A DNA stretch of 64,000 bases from Budorcas taxicolor (taxonomy: Eukaryota > Chordata > Mammalia > Artiodactyla > Bovidae). The stretch covers positions 77,001-141,000 of the forward strand of contig NC_068935.1 of NCBI RefSeq assembly GCF_023091745.1, read 5' to 3'. The position numbers were made by a program, and so were the translations under genes. This document shows positions 24,605 through 35,157 of this stretch, in pieces (position 1 is the stretch's first letter; every line of letters starts with the position of its first letter). The notes under the pieces are model-generated. The model worked only from the letters and a program-made list of their open reading frames with translations, was not told the DNA's origin and ran no database searches.

Positions 24605-25035
24605 TTTTATTGAGATATATTTGATCCCCAATAACATATGTTTCAAGTGTATATTATCACAATCCAGTACTTTTACAGATTAAAGACCATTAAAATTAAG
24701 TACAAGATAGTGGTTATATTTTCCCTGTGCTGTACAATAAATGTATCCTTGATGCTTATCTATTTTAAACACTATAGTTTGTATCATTTAATCCTTTACC
24801 CCTATCTTGCCCTCCTCTTTCCCTCTCCCAACTAGTAATGACTAGTTTATTTTTTATATCTAAGTCTGTTCTGATTTTCCCATATACATTGGTTAGTTTT
24901 TTTTAGATTCAAAGTGTAAGTGATATACTAAAGTATTTATCTTTAAGTTATTTACTTCAATAGGCATTATATTCATTAGGGCAATGCACATTGCTGAAAA
25001 TGGTAAAATTTCATTTTTATAACTGGCTAATATTC
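24605..25035 (-). mobile_element. Old L1 3' UTR fragment
   Basis: Complement of an L1 3' UTR (CCCTGTGCTGTACAATAAAT, CTAAGTCTGTTCTGATTTTC), ending near GGCTAATATTCTATAATG. It is separate from the previous fragment, because a second 3' UTR begins again at 24605. Confidence 0.8.
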
Positions 25036-25174
25036 TATAATGAAGGATAAGCCACGAAGGAGAGTTTTTTCTATGCTAATTAGATCAAATTACTATCACT
25101 CCAAACTAAATTTTTGCAAATGTATGTTGTTAATTATAATCTTGTGGTAACCAATAAAAAATCTTTAAAAATGT

Positions 25175-25252
25175 ACACAAAAATAAATGAAAAGGGAATA
25201 AAAATGATGCACTCAACAATGTTACTAATTATGGAAATTCATATTGAAACCA
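25175..25252 (+). mobile_element. Left part of the oldest L1, host of the nest
   Basis: Diverged L1 ORF2 sequence (AATGATGCACTCAACAATG, CATATTGAAACCA) that resumes at 40065. BovB F separates the halves and is bounded by exact ATATTGAAACCA at 25241-25252 and 40053-40064. Confidence 0.8.
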
Positions 25253-25393
25253 AGATTGCCAGGAGAAATATCAATAACCTTATCTATACAAATGTCCACC
25301 ACCCTTATGGCAGAGAGTGAAGAGCCTCTTGATGAAAGTGAAAGTGCAGAGTGGAAATGTTGCCTTAAAACTCAACATTCAAAAATGAAGATC
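25253..25393 (+). mobile_element. BovB copy F, left piece (older subfamily)
   Basis: RT-region BovB (AAGATTGCCAGGAGAAATATC, then AGAGCCTCTTGATGAAAG), with small deletions around the YADD codons. It ends at GAAGATC and continues at 39093, where ACAAAGATCATGGCAT picks up the next BovB position. Confidence 0.85.
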
Positions 25394-26003
25394 TTTAATT
25401 CATTTTGAGTTCATTTTTGTGTATGGTGTTAGAAAGTGTTCTAGTTTCATTCTTTTACACGTGGTTGACCAGTTTTCCCAACACCACTGGTTAAAGAGAT
25501 TGTCTTTTCTCTATTCTTGCCTCCTTTGTCAAAGATAAGGCATCCGTAGGTGCGTGGATTTATCTCTGGGTTTTCTATTTTGTTCCATTGATCTATATTT
25601 CTGTCTTTGTGCCAGCACCATACTGTCTTGATGAGTGTGGCTTTGTAGTAGAGCCTGAAGTCAGGCAGGTTGATTCCTCCAGTTTCATTCTTCTTTCTCA
25701 AGTTTGGTTTGGCTATTCAAGATTTTTTGTATTTCCATGCAAATTTTGAAATTATTTGTTCTAGCTCTGTGAAAAATACCATTGGTAGCTTGATAGGGAT
25801 TGTATTGAATACATTGCTTTGGGTAGTATAGTCATTTTCACTATATTGATTCTTCCAATCAATGAACATGGTATATTTCTCCATGTATTTGTGTCATTTT
25901 TTATATCTTTCATCAGTGTTTTATAGTTTTCTATATATAGGTCTTTTGCTTTTTTAGGTAGATTTATTCCTAAGTATTTTATTCTTTTCGTTGCAATGGT
26001 GAA
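25394..26003 (-). mobile_element. L1a, inverted 5' arm
   Basis: Minus-strand L1 ORF2 (the open frames at 25447-25701 and 25761-26153 read NETGGINLPDFRLYYKATL and YLGINLPKKAKDLYIENYK). It joins plus-strand L1 at 26004 that continues the same ORF2 with about 30 bp of overlap. This is the inverted 5' arm of a twin-primed insertion. Confidence 0.88.
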
Positions 26004-26632
26004 CACAAAAATAAACTCAAAATGGATTAAAGATATAAATGTAAGATCAGAAACTATAAAACTCTTAGAGGAAAACACAGGCAAAACACTCTGACATAAA
26101 TCACAGCAGGATCCTCTATGACCGACCTCCCAGAGTAATGGAAATAAAAGCAAAAATAAACAAATGGGATCTAATTAAACTTAAAAGCTTTTGCACAACA
26201 AAGGAAACTATCAGCAATGTGAAAAGACAGCCTTCAGAATGGAATGGGAGAAAATAGTAGCAAATAAAGTAACTGATGAAGAATTAACCTCAAATATATA
26301 CAATTAGCTCATGCACATCAATACCAGAAAAATAAACGACCCAATCAAGCACTGGGCCAAAGAATTAAACAGACATTTTTATAAAGAAGACATAGAAATG
26401 GCTAACAAATACATGAAAAGGTGCTCAACATCATTCATTATCAGAGAAATGCAAATCAAAACCACAGTGAGGTACCATATCATGCTGGTCAGAATGACTG
26501 CTATCAAAATGTCTACAAACAATAAATGCTAGAGAGGGTGTGGAGAAAAGGGAACCCACTGTTGGTGGGAATGCAAAGTAGTGCAGCCACTATGGAGAAC
26601 AGTGCAGAGATTTCTTAAAAAACTGGAAATAG
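26004..26632 (+). mobile_element. L1a, forward arm before the L1b insertion
   Basis: ORF2 C-terminal region in plus orientation (AAACTCAAAATGGATTAAAG; open frame 26311-26532). It is interrupted at ACTGGAAATAG by L1b and resumes for a few bases at 37742, then again at 38447. Confidence 0.9.
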
Positions 26633-29323
26633 TGGGGAGCAGTCCTAAGATGGCAGAGGAATAGGATGGGGAGATCACTTTCTCCCCCACAAATTCATCA
26701 AAAGAACGTTTGAACGCTGAGCAAATTCCGCAGAACAACTTCTGAATGCTGGCAGAAGACATCAGGCACCCAGAAAGGCAGCCCATTGTCTTCAAAAGGA
26801 GGTAGGAAAAAATATAAAAGATAAAAAGAGAGACAAAAGAGGTAGGGATGGAGATCTGTCCTGGGAAGGGAGTCTTTAAAAAGAGAGAAGTTTCCAAACA
26901 CCAGGAAACACTCTCACCAGTGAGTCTGTGACAAGACTTGGAACCTCAGAGGGCAACATAACTAGGAAGAAAAATAAATAAATAATTAAAACCTAAAGAT
27001 TATGTGCCTAATGGCAACTCCCAGTGGAGAAGTAGCACAGACTCTCATATCCACTGCTAGCAAGCAGGGACTGGACAGGGAGGTGTAGGCTGCATTGCTT
27101 AGGGTAAGGACCAGGCCTGAATGCCCCAAGGGCAATCTGAGGGAACTAACTAGAGATAGCAACCCAGATTGTGAGATAGCTATCTCATGAAAAGCCCTAA
27201 CCTAAGACACTGTCAGGCCTGTTCACAGAACAAAGGACTGAGCAGAGCTAGCCAGCTGCAGACCAGCCCATCCCCCACTGGAGACAGGCAGGCAAGGGCA
27301 GCCAGAACCAGAAAGGGCGCAATCACGGCCCCAGAGAGGCATCATCTACCAAACCACAAGCAGTATTTGTTGCTAACCAAGACTTCTTGGGATTCTGGAT
27401 GGTTGACATCCACCAGGAGGGTTGCAGCCAGAGATCAGCTCCACAGAAGAGACAAACGGCAGACCTGAGAAGGTGTGCTGGCTGTACATCTTGAAAACCG
27501 AGTGGCAGGGACAGGAGAGGCGATAAGTCGCAGCCCCCACCTGGGGGCGACGGTGCTTGCCAAGCACCTGGTCACCTGAGCTTCTCTGGTGACCTGGGAA
27601 GGGAACAAAACACAGGCCCAACCAAGTCTGAGCCTTTGAGAGTGCCCGAGCACCTGAACCTGAGTTGCTTAGACCTGGGAAGTGCATGCATCCCAGGGCC
27701 CACCTCAAACAGTTCCAGACAAAGCAACCTAGAGCCTGAACAGTGTAGACTGGGAAAGCACACATGCCGTCAGCAGGGGCAAACCCATTGTGTCCGAGAC
27801 ACTGGGAGCACTCCCCACACACGCCAGTGATATTTGTTTGCAGTGTTCCTCCCTCCCCACAGCACGACTAAACAAGTAAGCCTAAAAAAGTGACCACCAC
27901 CGCCCCCTTGTGTCAGGGCAGAAATTAGACACTGAAGAGACCAGCAAACAGAAGAAGATAAAATAAGCACAGGGACCTGCTTTGGAAGTGACAGGTGCAT
28001 AGACTAAAACCCTACAGTTAGCACCAACTACATAGCGAGGGGCCTATAGATCTTGAGAAGGGTAAGCCGGATCAAGGAACTATCTGAAAATGAACAGACC
28101 CCACATGGTCCACAAAAATACCAGAGAAAGTTCTAGATATACTTTTACTATTATCATTCTTAATTTTTTTCTTAATTTTTAAGTCCTCTATTACTCCTTT
28201 AATTTTCATATATATATATATTTTGTAATTTTTGTGACTATTTTTTTCTTTAATATTGTATTTTTGAGAATCTAACATCTACTCTAGGTTTTAATCTTTG
28301 CTTTTTGGTATTTGCTATCAATTTTGTACATTTAAGAACCCAATTTTCAGTACCCATTTTAACTTGGGAGTGAGATTACTGGCTGGATTGCTCTCTTCCC
28401 CTTTGGACTCTCCTTTTTCTCCACCAGGTAGCCTCTATCTCATCCCTCCCCCTTCTCTACTCAACTCTGTGAATCTCTTTGTGTGTTCCAGGCTGTGGAG
28501 AACATTTAAGGAACTGATCACTGGCTAGATAAGCCTCACACCTTTTGATTCCCCTTTTTATCTTCCTGGCCGCTTCTGTCTCCTTCCTCCCTGTTCTCTT
28601 CTCTGTGTAACTCTGTGAACAGATCTGAGAGATCTAGACTGTGGAGAGCACAAGGGAAGTGATTACTGGCTAACTTGCCCTCGCCCCTTTTGATTCCCCC
28701 TCTTCTTCTCCTGGTCACCTCTATCTCCCCCCTACCTCTTCTCTTCTCCATGTACCTCTGTGTACCACTCCGGGAGTCCCTCACTGTGGAGAAAATTTTC
28801 ATCATTAACCTAGATGTTTTATTATTGGTGCTGTATAGATGGAGAAGTCTTGATGTTACTGTAAGAATAAGACTGAATACCAGAGACAGGAGGCTTAAGT
28901 CCAAATCCTGAGAACACCAGAGAACTCCTGACTCCAGGGAACTTTAATCAATAGGAGCTCAGCAAACACCACCACACATACACTGGAACCAAGCACCACC
29001 AAGGCCAACAAGTTCCAGAGAAAGACATACCATGCAAATTCTCCAGCAACACAAGAACATAGCCCAGAGCTTCAATATACAGGCTGCCAAAGGTCACACC
29101 AAACCCACTGACACTCAAAACTCATTCTTGGACACTTCATTGCATTTCAGAGAGAAGAAATCCAGCTCTATGCACCAGAACACTGACACAAGGTTCCCTA
29201 TCCAAGAAACCTTGACAAGCCACCCATCCAACCCCACCTACAGTGAGGAAACTCCACAATAAAGAGGAACCACAAACTGCCAGAATACAGAAAGGTCACC
29301 ACAAACACAGCAATATAAACAAA
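26633..29323 (+). promoter_or_regulatory. L1b 5' UTR (probable internal promoter region)
   Basis: About 2.7 kb precede ORF1. L1 5' UTRs hold the internal pol II promoter, but no individual site could be verified here. The region carries tandem repeats at 28374-28800. Open frames within it lack domains. Confidence 0.6.
28374..28800 (+). repeat. Three imperfect tandem units in the L1b 5' UTR
   Basis: Units start at GATTACTGGC (28374), GATCACTGGC (28516) and GATTACTGGC (28661), giving periods of about 142 and 145 bp. Each contains a pyrimidine-rich stretch and a CTGTGGAGA-type end. Confidence 0.85.
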
Positions 29324-30419
29324 ATGAAAAATCAGAGAAATACCCAGCAAGTAAAGGAACAGGATAAATGCCCACCAAACCAAACAAAAGAGGAAGAGAT
29401 AGGGAATCTACCTGATAAAGAATTCTGAATAATGACAGTGAAAATGATCCAAAATCTTGAAAACAAAATGGAGTTACAGATAAATGGCCTGGAGACAAGG
29501 ATAGAGATGATGCAAGAAAGGTTTAACAAGGACCTACAAGAAATAAAAAAGTCAATATATAATGAATAATGCAATAAATGAGATCAAAAGCACTCTGGAG
29601 GGAACCAACAGTAGAAAACGGAGGCAGAAGATAGGATAAGTGAGGTAGAAGATAGAACAGTATAAATAAATGAAACAGAGAGGAAAAAAGAAAAAATCTA
29701 TTTAAAAGAAATGAGGACTACCTCAGAGACCTCTGGGACAATGTTAAACACCCCAACATTCGAATCATAGGAGTCCCAGAAGAAGAAGACAAAAAGAAAG
29801 ACCATGAGAAAACACTTGAGGAGATAATAGTTGAAAACTTCTGTAAAATGGGGAAGGAAGTAATCACCCAAGTCCAAGAAATCCAGAGAGTCCCAAACAG
29901 GAGAAACCCAAGGTGAAACACCCCAAAGTAAAGTCGCTCAGTCATGTCTGACTCTTTGCGACCCCATGGACTGTAGCCTACCAGGCTCCTCCCTCCATGG
30001 AATTCTCCAGGCAAGAGTACTGGAGTGGGTTGCCATTTCCTTCTCCAAGACACATATTAATCAAATTAATAAAGATCAAACACAAAGAACAAATATTAAA
30101 AGCAGCAAGGGAAAAACAACAAATAACACACAAGGGGATTCCAATAAGGATAACAGCTGATCTTTCAATAGAAACTCTTCAGGCCAGAAGCAAATGGCAA
30201 GATATACTTAAAGTGATGAAAGAAAATAACCTACAACCCAGATCCTTACTGTACCCAGCAAGGATCTCATTCAAATATGAAGGAGAAATCAAAAGCTTTA
30301 CAGACAAGCAAAAGCTGAGAGAATTCAGCACCACGAAACCAGCTCTCCAACAAATACTTACAATCTTCTCTAGACAGGAAACACAGAAAGTGTGTATAAA
30401 CTTGAACCCAAAACAATAA
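29324..30419 (+). pseudogene. L1b ORF1 (RNA-binding protein), broken
   Basis: Starts MKNQRNTQQVKEQDKCPPNQ and ends NLNPKQ before TAA. A TGA at 29426-29428 stands where related L1s read Arg (CGA), a typical CpG decay. Further stops occur in the coiled-coil part (about 29560-29710). A 118-bp SINE fragment interrupts the RNA-recognition/C-terminal part at 29927. The C-terminal open frame (29997-30419) includes the stretch ITADLSIETLQAR. ORF1 protein coats L1 RNA in the cytoplasm. Confidence 0.88.
29927..30044 (-). mobile_element. BovA-type SINE fragment inside L1b ORF1
   Basis: Complement of the SINE 3' half (AAGTCGCTCAGTCATGTCTG to GGGTTGCCATTTCCTTCT) inserted in the ORF1 sequence CACCCCAAGACACAT. 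Only CCAA (29923-29926 and 30045-30048) is repeated at the ends, and there is no A-tail. Confidence 0.9.
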
Positions 30420-31955
30420 AGTAAATGGCAACAGGATCATACTTATCAATAATTACCTTAAATGTAAATGGGTTGAATGCCCCAACCAAAAGAAAAAGAC
30501 TGGCTGAATGGATACAAAAACAAGACCCCTATATATATTGTCTACAAGATACCTACCTTGAAACAAAGGACACAGACTGAAAGTGAAGGGCTGGAAAAAG
30601 ATATTCCACACAAATAGAGATCAAAAGAAAGCAGGAGTAGTAATACTCATATCAGATAAAATACTTTAAAACAAAGGCTGTGAAAGAAGACAAAGGTGAA
30701 TACTACATGATGATCAAAGTATCAATTCAAGAAGAAGATATAACAATTTTAAATATATATGCACCCAACATAGGAGCACCACAATATATAACACAAATGC
30801 TGACAAGTATGAAAGGGGAAATTAATAATAATACAATAATAGTGGGAGACTTTAATACCCCACTCACATTTATGAATAGATCAACTAAACAGAAAATTAA
30901 CAAGGAAACACAAACTTTAAATGATACAATGGACCAGTTAAACCTAATTGATATATATAGGACATTTCACCCCAAAACAATGAATTTCGCCTTTTTCTCA
31001 AGTACACATGGAACCTTCTCCAGATCACATCCTGAGCCATAAATCTAACTTTGGTAAATTCAAAAAAATTGAAATCATTCCAAGCATCTTTTCTGACCAC
31101 AATGAAGTAAGATTAGATCTCAATTAGAGGAGAAAAACTATCAGAAATTCCAACATATGGAGGCTGAACAACATGCTGCTGAATAACCAACAAATCACAG
31201 AAGAAATCAAAAAAGAAATCAAGACAAATGAAAATGAAAACACAACCCCAAGCCTGTGGGACACTGTAAAAGCAGTGCTAAGGGGAAAGTTCATAGCAAT
31301 ACAGGCATACCACAAGAAACAAGAAAAAAGTCAAATAAATAACCTAACTCTACATTTAAAGCAACTAGAAAAGGAAGAAATGAAGAACCCCAGAGTTAGT
31401 AGAAGGAAAGAAATCTTAAAAATTAGGGCAAAAATAAATGCAAAAGAAACAAAAGAGACCATAGCAAAAATCAGCAAAGCCAAAAGCTGGTTCTTTGAGA
31501 GGGTAAATAAAATTGATAAATCATTAGGCAGACTGATCAAGAAACAAATGAGAAAAATCAAATCAACAAAATTAGAAATGAAAATGGAGAGATCACAACA
31601 GACAACACAGAAATACAAAGGATCATAAGAGACTACTATCAGCAATTATGTGCCAATAAAATGGACAAGTTGGAAGAAATGGACAAATTCTTAGAAAAGT
31701 ACAACTTTCCAAAACTGAACCAGGAAGAAATAGAAAATCTTAACTGACCCATCACAAGCAGGGAAATTGAAACTGTAATCAGAAATCTTCCAGCAAAAAA
31801 AGCCCAGGACCAGACGGCTTCACAGCTGAATTCTACCAAAAACTTAGAAAAGTGCTAACACCTATCCAAGTAATGCAAGAGGGCATCAGAGGGCAGATAC
31901 ACTGAAACCATACTCACAGAAATCTAGTCAATCTAATCACACTAGGACCACAGCC

Positions 31956-32780
31956 TTGTCTAACTCAATGAAACTAAGCCATGTCTGCGGGGCAACCCAA
32001 GATGGGCGGGTCATGGAGGAGAGGTCTGACAGAATGTGGTCCACTGGAGAAGGGAATGGCAAACCACTTCAATATTCTTGCTTTGAAAACCACATGAACA
32101 GTATGAAAAGGCAAAATGATAGGATACTGAAAGAGGTACTAGCCAGGTCAATAGGTGCCCAATATGCTACTGGAGGTCAGTGGAGAAATAACTCCAGAAA
32201 GAATGAAGGGATGGAGCCAAAGCAAAAACAATACCCAGTTGTGCATGTGACTGGTGATAGAAGCAAGGTCCGATGCTGTAAAGAGCAATATTGCATAGGA
32301 ACCTGGAATGTCAGGTCCATGAATTAAGGCAAATTGGAAGTGGTCAAACAGGAGATGGCAAGGGTAAACGTCAACATTCTAGGAATCAGCGAACTAAAAA
32401 GGACTGGGATGGGTGAATTTAACTCAGATGACCATTATATCTACTACTGCAGGCAGGAATCCCTCAGAAGAAATGGAGTAGCCATCATGGTCAACAGAAG
32501 AGTCCAAAATGCAGTATTTGGAGGCAATCTCAAAAACGACAGAATGATCTCTGTTCGTCTCCAAGGCAAACCATTCAATATCACAGTAATCCAAGTCTAT
32601 GCCCCAATCAGTAACGCTGAAGAAGCTGAAGTTGAATGGTTCTATGAAGACCTACAAGACCTTTTAAAATTATCACCCAAAAAAAGATGTACTTTTCATT
32701 ATGGGGGAATGGAATGCAAAAGTAGGAAGTCAAGAAACATCTGGAGTAACAGGCAAATTTGGCTTTGGAATGTGGAATGA
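31956..32780 (+). pseudogene. BovB 5' leader and endonuclease, copy D (broken)
   Basis: The leader frame 31956-32327 runs into the endonuclease start (CIGTWNVRSMN) and stops at TAA (32325-32327) where other copies read Gln before the next segment. The frame resumes at 32334-32780 with NILGISELKRTG and INVIQVYAP-type sequence. An extra A in the run near 32680 shifts the frame before the DWNAK region (GGMECKS in this frame). The domain is split in at least three pieces. Confidence 0.85.
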
Positions 32781-33257
32781 AGCAGGGCAAAGACTAATAA
32801 AGTTTTGCCAAGAAAATGCACTGGTCATAGCAAACACCCTTTTCCAACAACACAAGAGAAGACTCTACACATGAACATCACCAGATGGTCAACACCAAAA
32901 TCAGAGTGATTATATTCTCTGCAGCCAAAGATGGAGAAGCTCTATACAGTCAACAAAAACAAGATGAGGAGCTGACTGTGGCTCAGAACATGAACTCCTT
33001 ATTACCAAATTCACACTCAAACTGAAGAAAGTAGGGAAAACCACTAGACCATTCAGATATGACCTAAATCAAATCCCTTATGATTATACAGTGGAAGTGA
33101 GAAATAGATTTAAGGGTCTAGATCTGATAGATAGAATGCCTGATGAACTATGGAATGAGGTTCGTGACACTGTACAGGAGACAGGGATTAAGACCATCCT
33201 CATGAAAAGAAATGCAAAAAAGCAAAATGGCTGTCTGGGGAGGCCTTACAAATAGCT

Positions 33258-34759
33258 GTGAAAAGAAGAGAGGTGAAAAGCAAAGGAGAAAAGGAAAGAA
33301 ATAAGCATCTGAATGCAGAGTTCCAAAGAATAGCAAGAAGAGTTAAGAAAGCCTTCTTCAGCAATCAATGCAAAGAAATAGAGAAAAGAACAGAATGGGA
33401 AAGACTAGAGATCTCTTCAAGAAAATTACAGATACCAAGGGAATATTTCATGCAAAGATGGACTCAATAAAGGACAGAAATGGTCTGGAACTAACAGAAG
33501 CAGAAAATATTAAGAAGAGGTGGCAAGAATACACAGAAGAACTGTACAAAAAAGATCATCACGACCTGGATAATCACGATGGTGTGATCACTCACCTAGA
33601 GCCAGACATCCTGGAATGTGAAGTCAAGTGGGCCTTAGAAAGCATCACTACGAACAAAGCTAGTGGAGGTGATGGAATTCCAGTAGAGCTATTTCAAATC
33701 CTGAAAGATGATGCTGTGAAAGTGCTGCACTCAATATGCCAGCAAATTTTAAAAACCCAGCAGTGGCCACAGGAGTGGAAAAGGTCAGTTTTCATTCCAA
33801 TCCCAAAGAAAGGCAATGCAAAAGAATGCTCAAACGACCACACAATTGCACTCATCTCACATTCTAGTAAAGTAATGCTCAAAATTCTCCAAGCCAGGCT
33901 TCAGCAACATGTGAACCGTGAACTCCCTGATGTTCAAGCTGGTTTTAGAAAAGGCAGAGGAACCAGAGATCAAATTGCCAACATCCACTGGATCATGGAA
34001 AAAGCAAGAGGGTTCAAAAACAAACAAACAAACCTCTATTTCAGCTTTATTGACTATGCCAAAGCCTTTGACTGTCTGGATCACAATAAACTGGAAAATT
34101 CTGAAAGAGATAGGAAAACCAGACGACCTGACCTGCCTCTTGAGAAATCTGTATGCAGGCCAGGAAGCAACAGTTAGAACTGGACATGGGACAACAGACT
34201 GATTCCAAATAGGAAAAGGAGTACATCAAGTCTGTATATTGTCACCCTGCTTATTTAACTGCTATGCAGAGTACATCATGAGAAATGCTGGACTGGAAGA
34301 AACACAAACTGGAATCAAGATTGCTGGGAGAAATTTCAATAACCTCAGATATGCAGATGACACCACCAGATGGCTTTTTTTAAGGCAAAAAGTGAAGAAC
34401 TAAAAAACCTCTTGATGAAAGTAAAAGAGGAGAGTGGAAAAGTTGGCTTAAAGTTCAACATTCAGAAAACGAAGATCATGGCATATGGTCCCATCACTCC
34501 ATGGGAAATAGATGGAAAAACGGTGGAAACCATGTCAGACTTTATTTTGGGGGGCTCCAAAATCACTGCAGATGGTGATTGCAACCATCAAATTAAAAGA
34601 CGCTTACTCCTTGCAAGGAGATTTATGACCAACCTAGATAGCACATTCAAAAGCAGAGACACTACTTTGCCGCCTAAGGTCCGTCTAGTCAAGGCTATGG
34701 TTTTTCCAGTGGTCATGTATGTATGTGAGAGTTGGACTGTGAAGAAGGCTGAGCACTGA
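33258..34759 (+). pseudogene. BovB reverse transcriptase, copy D (broken)
   Basis: The main open frame 33368-34177 (269 codons) contains KASGGDGIPVELFQILKDD, the PKKGNAKECSND stretch and motif A IDYAKAFDCLD. It is frame-shifted just after HNKL. Motif B lies out of frame near 34200-34250. The YADD codons are present near 34350, but the sequence right after them is scrambled by a T-run (34373-34381). The C-terminal frame 34370-34759 ends KAEH and TGA. Confidence 0.86.
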
Positions 34760-35146
34760 AGAATTGATGCTTTTGAACTTTAGTGTTGGAGAAGACTCTT
34801 GAGAGTCCCTTGGACTGCAAGGAGATCCAACCAGTCCATTCTGAAGGAGATCAACCCTGGGATTTCTTTGGAGGGAATGATGCTAAAGCGGAAACTCCAT
34901 TACTTTGGCCACTTCATGTGAAGAGTTGAATCACTGGTAAAGACTGTGATGCTGGGAGGGACTGAGGGCAGGAGAAGAAGGGGATGACCGAGGATAGATG
35001 GCTGGATGGCATCACAGACTCGATGGATGTGAGTCTGAGTGAACTCCGGGAGTTGGTAATGGACAGGAAGGGCTGGAGTGCTGCAATTCATGGGGTCGCA
35101 AAGAATTGGACACGACTGAGTGACTGAACTGAACGGAACTGAACTG

Positions 35147-35157
35147 AACACCTATCC
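35147..35157 (+). repeat. Right target duplication of BovB D
   Basis: AACACCTATCC repeats 31857-31867 exactly. L1 ORF2 resumes with TACTCAAACTCTTCC, so the uninterrupted L1 order can be read across the insertion. Confidence 0.9.

Larger units (their letters stand above)
31868..35146 (+). mobile_element. BovB copy D inserted in L1b ORF2
   Basis: Nearly full length: starts in the 5' UTR (GCAAGAGGGCATCAGAGGG) and ends GAACTGAACTGAA. AACACCTATCC at 31857-31867 and 35147-35157 is an exact duplication of up to 11 bp of L1 sequence (some bases may belong to the BovB tail). It belongs to the younger subfamily (ATCAACCCTGGGATTTC). It is the innermost LINE of the nest. Confidence 0.96.

Noticed and set aside
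27187..27830. Open frames of 60-149 codons on both strands in the L1b 5' UTR
   Set aside because: They overlap each other on opposite strands inside an L1 5' UTR and show no domain.
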